Shown here: positions 44,232 to 52,517 of the stretch, one piece after another
How the letters are laid out: each line of letters starts with the position of its first letter
How positions within the stretch are numbered: position 1 is the first letter of the stretch
Source: Pseudomonas leptonychotis
GTDB taxonomy: Bacteria > Pseudomonadota > Gammaproteobacteria > Pseudomonadales > Pseudomonadaceae
NCBI RefSeq assembly: GCF_004920405.1
Contig: NZ_RFLV01000003.1
Coordinates: 186,001-250,000 of the forward strand
DNA length: 64,000 nt
Direction: 5' to 3'
The notes under the pieces: model-generated
Seen by the model: the letters and a program-made list of their open reading frames with translations, nothing else
Told to the model about the DNA's origin: nothing
The model's database searches: none
Position numbers and translations under genes: made by a program

Positions 44232-45149
44232 ATGAGCGCTCGCCGCCCCGATCCGCTGGCCCAGGTCAGTGACTTTGATATCCGCCTGCTCAAGCTGTTT
44301 CGCAGCGTGGTGGAATGCGGCGGTTTTTCCGCCGCGGAAAGCGCCCTGGGCATCGGTCGTTCGGCGATCAGCCAGCAGATGAGCGACCTCGAACAGCGCC
44401 TCGGTTTGCGCCTGTGCCAACGCGGTCGCGCCGGTTTTGCCCTGACCGAAGAAGGCCGTGAGGTGTACCAAAGCACCCAACAGTTGCTGGTGGCGCTGGA
44501 GAGCTTTCGCACCGAGGTCAACGGCCTGCACCAGCACCTACGCGGCGAGCTGAATATCGGCCTGACCGACAACCTGGTCACGGTGCAGCACATGCGCATC
44601 ACCAACGCCCTGGCGCGCCTGAAAGAACGCGGCCCGGACGTGCATATCCATATCCGCATGACGCCGCCCAGCGAAGTGGAACAAGGCGTGCTCGACGGCC
44701 GCCTGCACATCGGGGTGGTGCCGCAGGTTAGCGCGCTGTCTGGGTTGGACTATCAGCCGCTGTACGACGAGCGCTCACTGCTTTACTGCGCGGTCGGCCA
44801 CCCGCTGTTCTACGTCGATGACCAGCAACTGGAAGACAGCCGACTGGACAGCCAGGAAGCCATCGCCCCGACCTTCCGCCTGCCGCCCGAGGTGCAGAGC
44901 CATTACCAAGCGCTCAATTGCACGGCCAGCGCCTCGGACCGCGAAGGCATGGCTTTTTTGATTCTCACCGGGCGCTATATCGGCTACCTGCCCGACCACT
45001 ATGCGCAGGCCTGGGTGCAGCAGGGCCGCCTGCGCGTACTCAAACCTGACAGCCGCTTTTATGACGTCAGCCTGGCCTCGGTCACGCGCAAAGGCCGCCG
45101 CCCACATCTGGTGCTGGAGAGCTTTCTCGAAGCGCTGGCTGAAGCGTGA
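44232..45149 (+). CDS. bauR: LysR family regulator of beta-alanine catabolism (BauR-like)
   Basis: A 305-residue LysR protein. The N-terminal winged helix (about residues 12-72) reads DIRLLKLFRSVVECGGFSAA and SAISQQMSDLEQRLGLRLC; the C-terminal effector domain begins with GELNIGLTDNL. It is divergent from bauA, the classic arrangement for a LysR activator of that operon, as for P. aeruginosa BauR. The ATG at 44232 aligns with family N-termini; no strong ribosome site is seen and a GTG at 44172 would read through the palindrome. Confidence 0.86.
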   Translation: MSARRPDPLAQVSDFDIRLLKLFRSVVECGGFSAAESALGIGRSAISQQMSDLEQRLGLRLCQRGRAGFALTEEGREVYQSTQQLLVALESFRTEVNGLHQHLRGELNIGLTDNLVTVQHMRITNALARLKERGPDVHIHIRMTPPSEVEQGVLDGRLHIGVVPQVSALSGLDYQPLYDERSLLYCAVGHPLFYVDDQQLEDSRLDSQEAIAPTFRLPPEVQSHYQALNCTASASDREGMAFLILTGRYIGYLPDHYAQAWVQQGRLRVLKPDSRFYDVSLASVTRKGRRPHLVLESFLEALAEA

Positions 45150-45338
45150 AACAAACCTAAGGGCACGGCTTGCTGAAATCCATCAGCCTTGCTGATAGCG
45201 CCAAACACGCACAAATACAGTGCAAATCGCCCGCGAAATGGCGCTTACAGCGATTTTTATGACCCTTACCCTTGCCTCCCCGGCAACCCTGGGTTATCAG
45301 TGCTGTCGTCCAAAAACCTGACCACTGCGGAACCGTTT

Positions 45339-46001
45339 ATGACTGTTGAAATACACGCACACAGTGTCGACCCGACTGCCAAACCTGCCGGGCGTATTCG
45401 GCAGAAAAACGAAGAAGCCATCATCCAGGCCGCCGAAGAAGAATTCGCCAAGCACGGCTTCAAAGGCACCAGCATGAACACCATCGCGCAGAACGTCGGG
45501 CTGCCGAAAGCCAACTTGCATTACTACTTCAGCAACAAGCTGGGGTTGTATCAGGCGGTGCTGGTGAACATCCTCGAACTGTGGGACAACACCTTCAACA
45601 CCCTGACCGTAGACGATGACCCTGCCACTGCGCTGGCCGGCTATATCCGCGCCAAGATGGAATTCTCTCGCCGCCACCCAAAAGCCTCGCGCATCTATGC
45701 CATGGAAGTGATCAGCGGCGGCGAGCACCTGTCGCAGATGCTCAATCAGGATTACCAGGCCTGGTTCCGTGGCCGCGCCGCAGTGTTCGAGGCCTGGAGC
45801 GCCGCCGGCAAGATGGACCCGGTCGACCCGGTGCACCTGATCTTCCTGCTGTGGGGCAGCACCCAGCACTACGCCGACTTCGCCTCGCAGATCTGCCGCG
45901 TCACCGGTCGCTCGCGCCTGGTCAAAGCCGATTACGAAGAAGCGGCAGAGCAACTGACCAGCATCATCCTCAAGGGCTGCGGCCTGACCCCGCCGAAGTA
46001 G
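45339..46001 (+). CDS. TetR family regulator, RutR-like
   Basis: A 220-residue TetR protein. The helix-turn-helix is GFKGTSMNTIAQNVGLPKAN (about 44-63), followed by LHYYFSNKLGLYQAVL; the C-terminal domain (HPKASRIYAMEVISGGEHL, LLWGSTQHYADFASQI) resembles E. coli RutR, the pyrimidine/purine-responsive regulator. Boxes close to TTGACCAnnTGGTCAA lie before downstream purine genes. The stop codon TAG is unusual: its last base belongs to an inserted MITE-like element; without the element the stop would be TAA. GCGGAA lies before the ATG at 45339. Confidence 0.9.
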   Translation: MTVEIHAHSVDPTAKPAGRIRQKNEEAIIQAAEEEFAKHGFKGTSMNTIAQNVGLPKANLHYYFSNKLGLYQAVLVNILELWDNTFNTLTVDDDPATALAGYIRAKMEFSRRHPKASRIYAMEVISGGEHLSQMLNQDYQAWFRGRAAVFEAWSAAGKMDPVDPVHLIFLLWGSTQHYADFASQICRVTGRSRLVKADYEEAAEQLTSIILKGCGLTPPK

Positions 46002-46264
46002 GGTCTGTTGACGCTTCGTCACGGCCGCGACGGAGCCAGTTTTTGCGCGGAGCTAGGCGCGAGGAGAGAAGTTTGGTTATTCCAAATGAACGACGAGTAA
46101 CGACGCGCCGCGCAGAAACTGGCCCGTCCCTGCGGGTTGCGCGGCAAATGGTGCCATGCGTCGTTACGGAATTTGACAAGGGAATGACCATTATCTGCGT
46201 CCCGTGCCTAGCCTGGCACCATTTGGCGCAGCAACGCGGTTCGCGCCGAAACGTCGACAAACCC
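46001..46264. mobile_element. 264-bp MITE-like element with TA target duplication
   Basis: Ends GGGTCTGTTGACGCTTCG and CGAAACGTCGACAAACCC are terminal inverted repeats matching at 15 of 18 positions. The element is flanked by TA on both sides (45999-46000 and 46265-46266), the target duplication of IS630/Tc1-type transposition. Internal subterminal pieces are also inverted (GCCAGTTTTTGCGCGG against CCGCGCAGAAACTGGC). It has no coding capacity, so it would need a transposase elsewhere. Confidence 0.8.
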
Positions 46265-46266
46265 TA

Positions 46267-46851
46267 ATGCCCTTCACCCTGCTCGCACCTTGCGACTACC
46301 GCGAGGAGATTCGCAAAAGCCGCTTTATCACCCTCGCCGCGCCGGTTACCAGCGCGGCTGAGGCGCAGGCGTTTATCGCCGCGCACAGCGATACCAACGC
46401 CAGCCACAACTGCTGGGCCTGGAAGGTCGGCCAGCAGTACCGCTTCAGTGACGACGGTGAACCCGGTGGCACCGCCGGCCGACCGATACTGGCAGCGATT
46501 GAGGCGCAGGATATGGATCAGGTGGCGGTACTGGTGATCCGCTGGTACGGCGGCATCCAACTCGGCACCGGCGGCCTGGCTCGCGCCTACGGCGGCAGCG
46601 CCAACAAATGCCTGCAAACGGCCGAGCGCCGCGAACTGATTGCCCGCGACCACTACTGCTGCCATTGCCTGTTCGCCGAACTGCCGCTGTTCAAGGCGCG
46701 CCTGAGCGAACTGGATTGCCTGCTGCAAGCCGAAAGCTACGACGCAACGGGCGCCGATTTACAGCTGGCCGTACCACCACAACGGGTTGCCGAGCTGCAA
46801 CGGCTGCTGGCGGATATCAGCCGTGGGCGGATTGAGCTGCAACTGCAATAA
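46267..46851 (+). CDS. yigZ: YigZ/IMPACT family protein
   Basis: 194 residues. The N-terminal UPF0029 (Impact) domain has KSRFITLAAPV, HNCWAWKVG, FSDDGEPGGTAGRPIL and VIRWYGGIQLGTGGLARAYGG; the C-terminal DUF1949 domain follows from about 130. Cytosolic; relatives of eukaryotic IMPACT, with an unsettled bacterial function. Its ATG begins two bases after the MITE-like element, so its original upstream region, including any ribosome site inside the TetR gene, is now 264 bases away. Confidence 0.92.
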   Translation: MPFTLLAPCDYREEIRKSRFITLAAPVTSAAEAQAFIAAHSDTNASHNCWAWKVGQQYRFSDDGEPGGTAGRPILAAIEAQDMDQVAVLVIRWYGGIQLGTGGLARAYGGSANKCLQTAERRELIARDHYCCHCLFAELPLFKARLSELDCLLQAESYDATGADLQLAVPPQRVAELQRLLADISRGRIELQLQ

Positions 46852-46857
46852 CCTCTG

Positions 46858-46961
46858 TCGCGGCTAAAGCCCCTCCCACGGGCACCCACCTGTGGGATAG
46901 CTTTAGCCGCAAATGTGGGTGCTCGAAGGTGGGGCTGCTGTGGGAGGGGCTTTAGCCGCGA
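46858..46961. repeat. Three REP units
   Basis: Units at 46858-46878, 46891-46911 (diverged) and 46939-46961; the first is inverted relative to the other two. Confidence 0.88.
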
Positions 46962-47097
46962 ACTGCCTCCTGCCAGCGCCATGCAATCAGCAATGCACCA
47001 AAACGCATCATCCTCTTAAACACTACGCACCACGCTAAAGCCTCCTGCACGCGCCACCTGACATCCACCCCGAGAGCAGCGCAGCCAAACGGCATTT

Positions 47098-47113
47098 CTG
47101 ACTCACTGGCCAG
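47098..47113. promoter_or_regulatory. Weak RutR-like box before the ABC ATPase gene
   Basis: CTGACTCACTGGCCAG matches 9 of 14 fixed positions of TTGACCAnnTGGTCAA. It is followed by CTTTTTGC exactly as the stronger box at 51160 is. Confidence 0.4.
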
Positions 47114-47158
47114 CTTTTTGCTTTAACCACGGCAGTTGTCATTTCTGAGCCACTGCCC

Positions 47159-48733
47159 ATGTCCAGTTCCCCCTCTACTCCGCGTTTGCAGCTGAGCGGT
47201 ATCAGCAAGCGCTACCCCGGCTGCCTGGCCAACGACCGTATCGACCTGAGCATCGCCGCTGGCGAAATCCATGCACTGCTGGGCGAAAACGGTGCGGGTA
47301 AAAGCACCTTGATGAAGATCATTTACGGCGTCACCCAACCCGACAGCGGCGAAATCCGCTGGCAGGGCGAAGCCTTGAAGATGCGCGACCCTGCCATGGC
47401 ACGCAGCCTCGGCGTGGGCATGGTATTCCAGCATTTCTCGCTGTTTGAAACCCTCACCGTGGCCGAGAACATCGCTCTGGCCATGGGTGCCAGCGCGGGC
47501 ACACCCAAGCAGCTGGAGCCGAAAATTCGTGAGGTGTCGCAGCGTTACGGCATGGCCTTGGAGCCGGGTCGACTGGTACACAGCCTGTCCATCGGCGAGC
47601 GCCAGCGAGTGGAGATCGTCCGCTGCCTGATGCAGGACATCAAACTGCTGATCCTCGATGAGCCGACCTCGGTACTCACCCCGCAGGAGGCCGACGAGTT
47701 GTTCGTCACCTTGCGCCGCCTGGCCGACGAGGGCTGCAGCATCCTGTTTATCAGCCACAAGCTCGGTGAAGTACGCGCGCTGTGTCAGAGCGCCACGGTG
47801 CTGCGTGGCGGCAAAGTGTCCGGCCATTGCGTGCCGAGTGAGTGCTCGGATCTGCAATTGGCGCGGCTGATGGTCGGCGACGCCGAGGGACTGGAGAGCA
47901 GCTACCCAAAAGCCGCCGGCGGCCTTACACGCCTGCGTGTGGATGATCTCAGCTGGGACAACATTGACCCGTTCGGCAGCGACCTGCACAACCTGCGTTT
48001 GGAAGTGCGCAGCGGCGAAATCGTCGGTATCGCCGGCGTCGCCGGTAATGGTCAGGATGAGTTACTCGCCCTGCTCAGCGGCGAAACCCTTCTGCCGCGC
48101 AACGAGCATGCGCGTATCAGCCTCGATCAAAAACCCATCGCCCACCTCCACCCGGATGCCCGGCGCAAACTCGGCCTGGCCTTTGTTCCGGCCGAGCGTT
48201 TGGGCCACGGCGCCGTGCCGGACATGAGTCTGGCCGATAACGCCCTGCTCACCGCATTTCAGCAAGGGTTGCTGAGTAAGGGGCTGATCCAGCGCAGCAA
48301 GGTGCGCGCCCTGGCGGACGAGATCATCCAGCGTTTTGCGGTGAAAACCCCGGATTCCGATGCGCCAGCGCGCAGCTTGTCCGGCGGCAATTTGCAGAAA
48401 TTCATCCTCGGCCGCGAAATTCTGCAAAACCCGAAACTGCTGGTGGCCGCGCATCCAACCTGGGGCGTGGACGTGGGCGCGGCGGCGGCGATTCACCGCG
48501 CGCTGATTGCCCTGCGCGATGGCGGCGCAGCGATTCTGGTGATCTCCGAAGACCTCGACGAACTGTTCCAGATCAGCGATCGCATTGGCGCGCTGTGCAG
48601 CGGCAAGCTCTCCGCCTTGGCTGAAACCGCACAAACCTCTCCGGTCGAAGTCGGCCGTTGGATGGCTGGCGAGTTCGCCCCTGCATCCCCTATTACCCGC
48701 CCCGCCGCAGCGACCGCTGCCGGCCTGAGCTGA
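47159..48733 (+). CDS. BMP-type nucleoside/purine ABC transporter, double ATPase
   Basis: A 524-residue protein with two ABC cassettes, as in RbsA/YufO types. Cassette 1: Walker A GENGAGKST (about 41-49), signature LSIGERQRVEI, Walker B LLILDEPTSVLT. Cassette 2: a degenerate Walker A (GVAGNGQDEL) and signature LSGGNLQKFILGREI. With the two permeases and the BMP-family binding protein it forms an importer for nucleosides or purine bases. The four genes lie in order on one strand. Confidence 0.92.
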   Translation: MSSSPSTPRLQLSGISKRYPGCLANDRIDLSIAAGEIHALLGENGAGKSTLMKIIYGVTQPDSGEIRWQGEALKMRDPAMARSLGVGMVFQHFSLFETLTVAENIALAMGASAGTPKQLEPKIREVSQRYGMALEPGRLVHSLSIGERQRVEIVRCLMQDIKLLILDEPTSVLTPQEADELFVTLRRLADEGCSILFISHKLGEVRALCQSATVLRGGKVSGHCVPSECSDLQLARLMVGDAEGLESSYPKAAGGLTRLRVDDLSWDNIDPFGSDLHNLRLEVRSGEIVGIAGVAGNGQDELLALLSGETLLPRNEHARISLDQKPIAHLHPDARRKLGLAFVPAERLGHGAVPDMSLADNALLTAFQQGLLSKGLIQRSKVRALADEIIQRFAVKTPDSDAPARSLSGGNLQKFILGREILQNPKLLVAAHPTWGVDVGAAAAIHRALIALRDGGAAILVISEDLDELFQISDRIGALCSGKLSALAETAQTSPVEVGRWMAGEFAPASPITRPAAATAAGLS

Positions 48734-48744
48734 CGGAGCGTCAC

Positions 48745-49842
48745 ATGCTGTTATCCCTCGAACCGCGCGGCCAGCAATCGCGCGCCATGCTCTGGTTGTC
48801 ACCGTTGCTCGCCGCCGCACTCACCCTGATCAGCGGCGCACTGTTGTTCACCTTGCTCGGCCATGACCCGCTGGAAACCCTGCACACCTTGCTGATCGCG
48901 CCGCTAGCCGACTGGTACGGCGTGTCCGAACTGCTGGTCAAAGCGCTGCCGATTCTGCTGTGCGCCCTTGGCTTGGCGGTGGCGTATCAGGCACGCATCT
49001 GGAATATCGGCGCAGAAGGCCAGTTGCTGCTCGGCGCGCTGGCCGGCAGCGCCATGGCGATTCAGATTATCGAATGGGACAGTCGCTGGGCGCTGGTCTG
49101 GGTCATCCTGGCGGGCATCGCTGCCGGCGCGGCCTGGGGCGGCCTGACGGCCTGGCTGCGCACCCAGTTCAATGCCAACGAAATCCTCACCAGCATCATG
49201 CTCAACTACATCGCCCTGAACCTGCTGCTGTACTTCGTGCACGGCCCGTTGAAAGACCCCGCCGGCTTCAACTTCCCAGAATCAGCAATGTTCGGCGACG
49301 CCAGCCGTCTGCCGTTGGTGAGTGAAGATGGTCGCCTGCATGGCGGTCTGTACTTCGCCCTGCTGGCCTTGGTAGCCGTATGGGTGCTGCTGCAAAAGAG
49401 CTTTCTTGGCTTCCAGATAAAAGTGCTCGGCCTCGACCGCCGCGCCGCCGGCTTTGTCGGCTTTCGCGAGAAACGCCTGGTGTGGTTCGCCCTGCTGGTC
49501 AGTGGCGGGCTGGCAGGCTTGGCCGGGGTTGGCGAAGTGGCTGGGCCGATTGGCCAACTGGTGCCACAGGTGTCGCCCGGCTATGGCTACGCGGCCATTA
49601 CCGTGGCCTTTCTCGGTCGTCTAAATCCGCTCGGGATTCTGTTCGCCAGCCTGCTGATGGCGCTGCTGTACCTGGGCGGCGAGAACGCGCAGATGACCAT
49701 GAACTTGCCGCAGGCCATCACCCAACTGTTCCAGGGAATGATGCTGTTCTTCCTGCTCGCCTGCGATGTGCTGATTCTTTACCGGCCACGGTTGAAGCTG
49801 AAGTGGTTGCAGCGCACAGCACTCAAGCAAGTGGCTGTTTAA
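48745..49842 (+). CDS. ABC transporter permease 1 (BMP-type)
   Basis: A 365-residue inner-membrane protein with 8-10 hydrophobic segments and the family stretch YQARIWNIGAEGQLLLGALAG and FNANEILTSIMLNYIALNLL. It starts 11 bases after the ATPase gene; ACGGAG precedes the ATG. Pairs with permease 2. Confidence 0.92.
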   Translation: MLLSLEPRGQQSRAMLWLSPLLAAALTLISGALLFTLLGHDPLETLHTLLIAPLADWYGVSELLVKALPILLCALGLAVAYQARIWNIGAEGQLLLGALAGSAMAIQIIEWDSRWALVWVILAGIAAGAAWGGLTAWLRTQFNANEILTSIMLNYIALNLLLYFVHGPLKDPAGFNFPESAMFGDASRLPLVSEDGRLHGGLYFALLALVAVWVLLQKSFLGFQIKVLGLDRRAAGFVGFREKRLVWFALLVSGGLAGLAGVGEVAGPIGQLVPQVSPGYGYAAITVAFLGRLNPLGILFASLLMALLYLGGENAQMTMNLPQAITQLFQGMMLFFLLACDVLILYRPRLKLKWLQRTALKQVAV

Positions 49843-49858
49843 GGCCAAACACTAATCC

Positions 49859-49924
49859 GTGGGAGGGGCTTTAGCCGCGACTGCTTTTACAGCGATACAG
49901 CGTCGCGGCTAAAGCCCCTCCCAC
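49859..49924. repeat. REP pair
   Basis: Facing REP units between the two permease genes (loop about 23 bases), within the operon. Confidence 0.93.
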
Positions 49925-49986
49925 AAGTCAGATAACCGACATCATTTTTACCTGCCGCACTTGGCGCGCAGCTTGAGGTTTCAAAC

Positions 49987-50913
49987 ATGGATCTCGATCT
50001 ACTCAGCAATATTTTCTACGCCATGGTGCGCACCGGTACGCCGTTGCTGCTGGTGGCATTGGGCGAACTGATCTGCGAGAAGAGCGGCGTACTCAACCTC
50101 GGCCAGGAAGGCATGATGCTGTTCGGCGCGGTGATCGGCTTTATCGTCGCCCTGAGCACCGGCAACCTGTGGCTCGGCGTGCTGCTGGCCATGGCCGCCG
50201 GCATGCTGCTGTCGATGCTGTTCGCTGCCGTCGCCCTGGGTTTTAACGCCAACCAAGTAGCCACCGGGCTGGCGCTGACTATTTTTGGCGTCGGCCTGTC
50301 GACCTTTGTTGGCGCAGCTTGGGTCGGCAAACCGCTGACTGGCTTCGAACCCATTGCCATTCCGCTGCTCAGTGAAATCCCGCTAATCGGGCGCATGTTG
50401 TTCGACCAGGACGTGCTGGTGTACTTGTCCTTCGCCCTGTTCGGCCTGGTGGCTTGGGTGCTGCTGAAAAGCCGTATCGGCTTGATCATCCAGGCAGTCG
50501 GCGAAAACCCCGACGCCGCCAGCGCCATGGGCCTGCCGGTGCTGCGCGTACGCACACTAGCAGTGCTGTTCGGTGGCGCCATGGCCGGACTGGCGGGCGG
50601 CTACCTGTCGCTGGCTTATACGCCGATGTGGGCGGAAAACATGACCGCCGGCCGCGGCTGGATCGCCCTGGCCTTGGTGGTATTCGCCAGCTGGCGGGTA
50701 CTGCGCGTACTGCTCGGTGCTTACCTGTTCGGCTTGGCCAGCATCATTCATTTGGTTGCCCAGGGTATCGGCCTGTCGATCCCCTCCAACCTGCTGGCGA
50801 TGCTGCCGTATGTGGCGACGATTCTGGTGCTGGTACTGCTCTCGCGGGATGCGATCAAAACCCGGCTGTTTGCCCCGGTATCGCTGGGCAAGCCTTGGCA
50901 GCCAGGGCACTGA
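49987..50913 (+). CDS. ABC transporter permease 2 (BMP-type)
   Basis: A 308-residue permease, opening MDLDLLSNIFYAMVRTGTPL with GELICEKSGVLNLGQEGMML and FNANQVATGLALTIFG, the paralogous counterpart of permease 1. Eight to ten membrane segments. It is 144 bases after permease 1, a gap filled mainly by a REP pair. Confidence 0.92.
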   Translation: MDLDLLSNIFYAMVRTGTPLLLVALGELICEKSGVLNLGQEGMMLFGAVIGFIVALSTGNLWLGVLLAMAAGMLLSMLFAAVALGFNANQVATGLALTIFGVGLSTFVGAAWVGKPLTGFEPIAIPLLSEIPLIGRMLFDQDVLVYLSFALFGLVAWVLLKSRIGLIIQAVGENPDAASAMGLPVLRVRTLAVLFGGAMAGLAGGYLSLAYTPMWAENMTAGRGWIALALVVFASWRVLRVLLGAYLFGLASIIHLVAQGIGLSIPSNLLAMLPYVATILVLVLLSRDAIKTRLFAPVSLGKPWQPGH

Positions 50914-50936
50914 ATGTTTTGCCTAGTTCGCGGCTA

Positions 50937-50998
50937 TGACTACATGGATGCAGTAGGTAGAGCGAAGCAGGATGCCGGAGCCGAAAGTCCCTCCCACA
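50937..50998 (+). repeat. Dispersed repeat, second copy
   Basis: Near-identical to the copy at 40951 (GGTAGAGCGAAGCAGGATGC), ending in CCCTCCCACA; a REP unit follows at 51015-51036. Confidence 0.88.
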
Positions 50999-51014
50999 GA
51001 CTAATGTGCACACC

Positions 51015-51036
51015 GTGGGAGGGGCTTTAGCCGCGA
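51015..51036. repeat. REP unit
   Basis: GTGGGAGGGGCTTTAGCCGC, closing the composite repeat begun at 50937. Confidence 0.9.
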
Positions 51037-51159
51037 ACAAACATCATAAAAGCACGCACCATCTCGCAGCACGGCTTTCACCCAATGCACCAGCACAACA
51101 CCACCAGCCAACCTCGCCAAAGCAGGTATCCGTGATTTAGCGCGGCTTAACGCGCTAAT

Positions 51160-51175
51160 TGTCCAGTTGGTCAGC
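51160..51175. promoter_or_regulatory. RutR-like operator before the BMP binding-protein gene
   Basis: TTGTCCAGTTGGTCAG matches 12 of 14 fixed positions of the E. coli RutR consensus TTGACCAnnTGGTCAA. It lies 67 bases upstream of the gene start. Confidence 0.6.
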
Positions 51176-51241
51176 TTTTTGCAATCCCTCCGCTAGCTGT
51201 TTAACCACAACGCACCCATACACATCGGAGTTCCATCGACC

Positions 51242-52324
51242 ATGCAGAACAAGAGCAAAAACCCCCTGCTGCGCGCCCTCGTCGCCGCCCTTGGTTTCAG
51301 CGCCACCTTGGGCGCGTCCGCCGCCGATCCGTTGAAGGTTGGTTTCGTCTATATTGGCCCGATTGGCGACCACGGCTGGACCTACCAGCACGAGCAAGGC
51401 CGCCAGGAGCTGATCAAGGAACTCGGCGATAAAGTCGAAACCAGCTATGTGGAGAACGTGCCAGAAGGCGCAGACGCCGAACGCGTGATCCGCAACATGG
51501 CCAAGGGCGGCTTTGATCTGATCTTCACCACCTCCTTCGGCTACATGAACCCAACGCTGAAAGTGGCTAAGCAGTTCCCCAAAGTCACCTTCGAGCACGC
51601 CACCGGTTACAAGCAGGACAAGAACCTCGGCACCTACCTGTCGCGCTCCTATGAAGGCCGTTATGTCGGCGGTTTCCTCGCGGCGAAAATGACCAAAACC
51701 AAGAAGATCGGTTACGTCGCCTCCTTCCCTATCCCGGAAGTGATCCGCGACATCAACGCGATTCAGCTGGCCCTGGACAAGTACAACCCAGGCACCGAAA
51801 TCAAAGTGGTGTGGGTTAACTCCTGGTTCGATCCAGGCAAGGAATCCGATGCGGCCAACGCACTGATCGACCAGGGCGTGGACGTGGTGTTCCAGCACAC
51901 CGACAGCCCCGCACCGATCCAGACCGCCGAGCGTCGTGGCGTCTACTCCGTGGGCTACGCCTCGGACATGGCGCATTTCGGGCCGAAAGCCGTGCTCACC
52001 TCGATCGTCAACGACTGGGGCCCGCACTACGTCAAATCCACCCAGGCGGTGATCGACGGCAACTGGAAATCCCAGGACTTCTGGGGCGGCCTGGCTGAAG
52101 ACACCATCAAGTTGCCGATCAGCGACTTGGTGCCGACTGATGTGAAGGCCGAAGCCGAGCAGATTATCGCCGACATCAAGAGCGGCGCCTTCCACCCGTT
52201 CACCGGCCCGATCAAGGACCAGAGCGGCGTAGAGAAAATCCCGGCCGGTGTCGCGGCAACTAACGCCGAGCTGGCTTCGATGAACTACTACGTGGAAAAC
52301 GTAAAGGCTGAACTGCCGAAGTAA
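51242..52324 (+). CDS. BMP family nucleoside/purine-binding protein
   Basis: A 360-residue periplasmic binding protein of the Med/BmpA family with a Sec signal (about 1-27, ending GASAA). Family blocks: VGFVYIGPIGDHGWTYQHE, FTTSFGYMNPTLKVA, NDWGPHYV. It lacks a lipobox. Serves the ABC transporter encoded upstream; it has its own promoter region, with the RutR-like box, and its own terminator, giving extra expression of the binding protein. Confidence 0.93.
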   Translation: MQNKSKNPLLRALVAALGFSATLGASAADPLKVGFVYIGPIGDHGWTYQHEQGRQELIKELGDKVETSYVENVPEGADAERVIRNMAKGGFDLIFTTSFGYMNPTLKVAKQFPKVTFEHATGYKQDKNLGTYLSRSYEGRYVGGFLAAKMTKTKKIGYVASFPIPEVIRDINAIQLALDKYNPGTEIKVVWVNSWFDPGKESDAANALIDQGVDVVFQHTDSPAPIQTAERRGVYSVGYASDMAHFGPKAVLTSIVNDWGPHYVKSTQAVIDGNWKSQDFWGGLAEDTIKLPISDLVPTDVKAEAEQIIADIKSGAFHPFTGPIKDQSGVEKIPAGVAATNAELASMNYYVENVKAELPK

Positions 52325-52332
52325 ACAAAGAA

Positions 52333-52379
52333 TCGCGGCTGAAGCCGCTCCCACAGTGTGGGAGGCGCTTTAGCGGCGA
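52333..52379. repeat. REP pair
   Basis: Two facing REP units with no spacer, 9 bases after the binding-protein stop codon. Confidence 0.9.
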
Positions 52380-52432
52380 TAGTTTTCAGCAATCACCGAT
52401 GCCGTCCCTGCCCTCAGGCAGAACCGCATCAG

Positions 52433-52466
52433 AAGGACGATGCCTTAACTGGGCATCGTCCTTTTT
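52433..52466 (+). terminator. Strong intrinsic terminator after the purine ABC operon
   Basis: AAGGACGATGCC (52433-52444) / GGCATCGTCCTT (52452-52463), 7-base loop, then T-run. Confidence 0.93.
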
Positions 52467-52517
52467 CGCTGCCCTGGGTACGAGAAGACTCGCAGCACCG
52501 CCCCACCCGGAGCCTTT

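Larger units (their letters stand above)
46852..47158. other. REP-rich intergenic region before the purine ABC operon
   Basis: 307 bases with no gene: three REP units (46858-46961) and, at 47098-47120, a RutR-like half box and a TGGCCAGCTTTTTGC block shared with the promoter at 51160. Confidence 0.65.
50914..51241. other. Intergenic region before the BMP binding protein
   Basis: 328 bases with no gene. It holds a dispersed repeat copy (50937-50998), one REP unit (51015-51036) and the best RutR-like box (51160-51175). Confidence 0.7.

Noticed and set aside
46010..46260. A small gene within the MITE-like element
   Set aside because: The frames are short, on both strands, lack ribosome sites, and the element is fully explained by its inverted ends and TA flanks.
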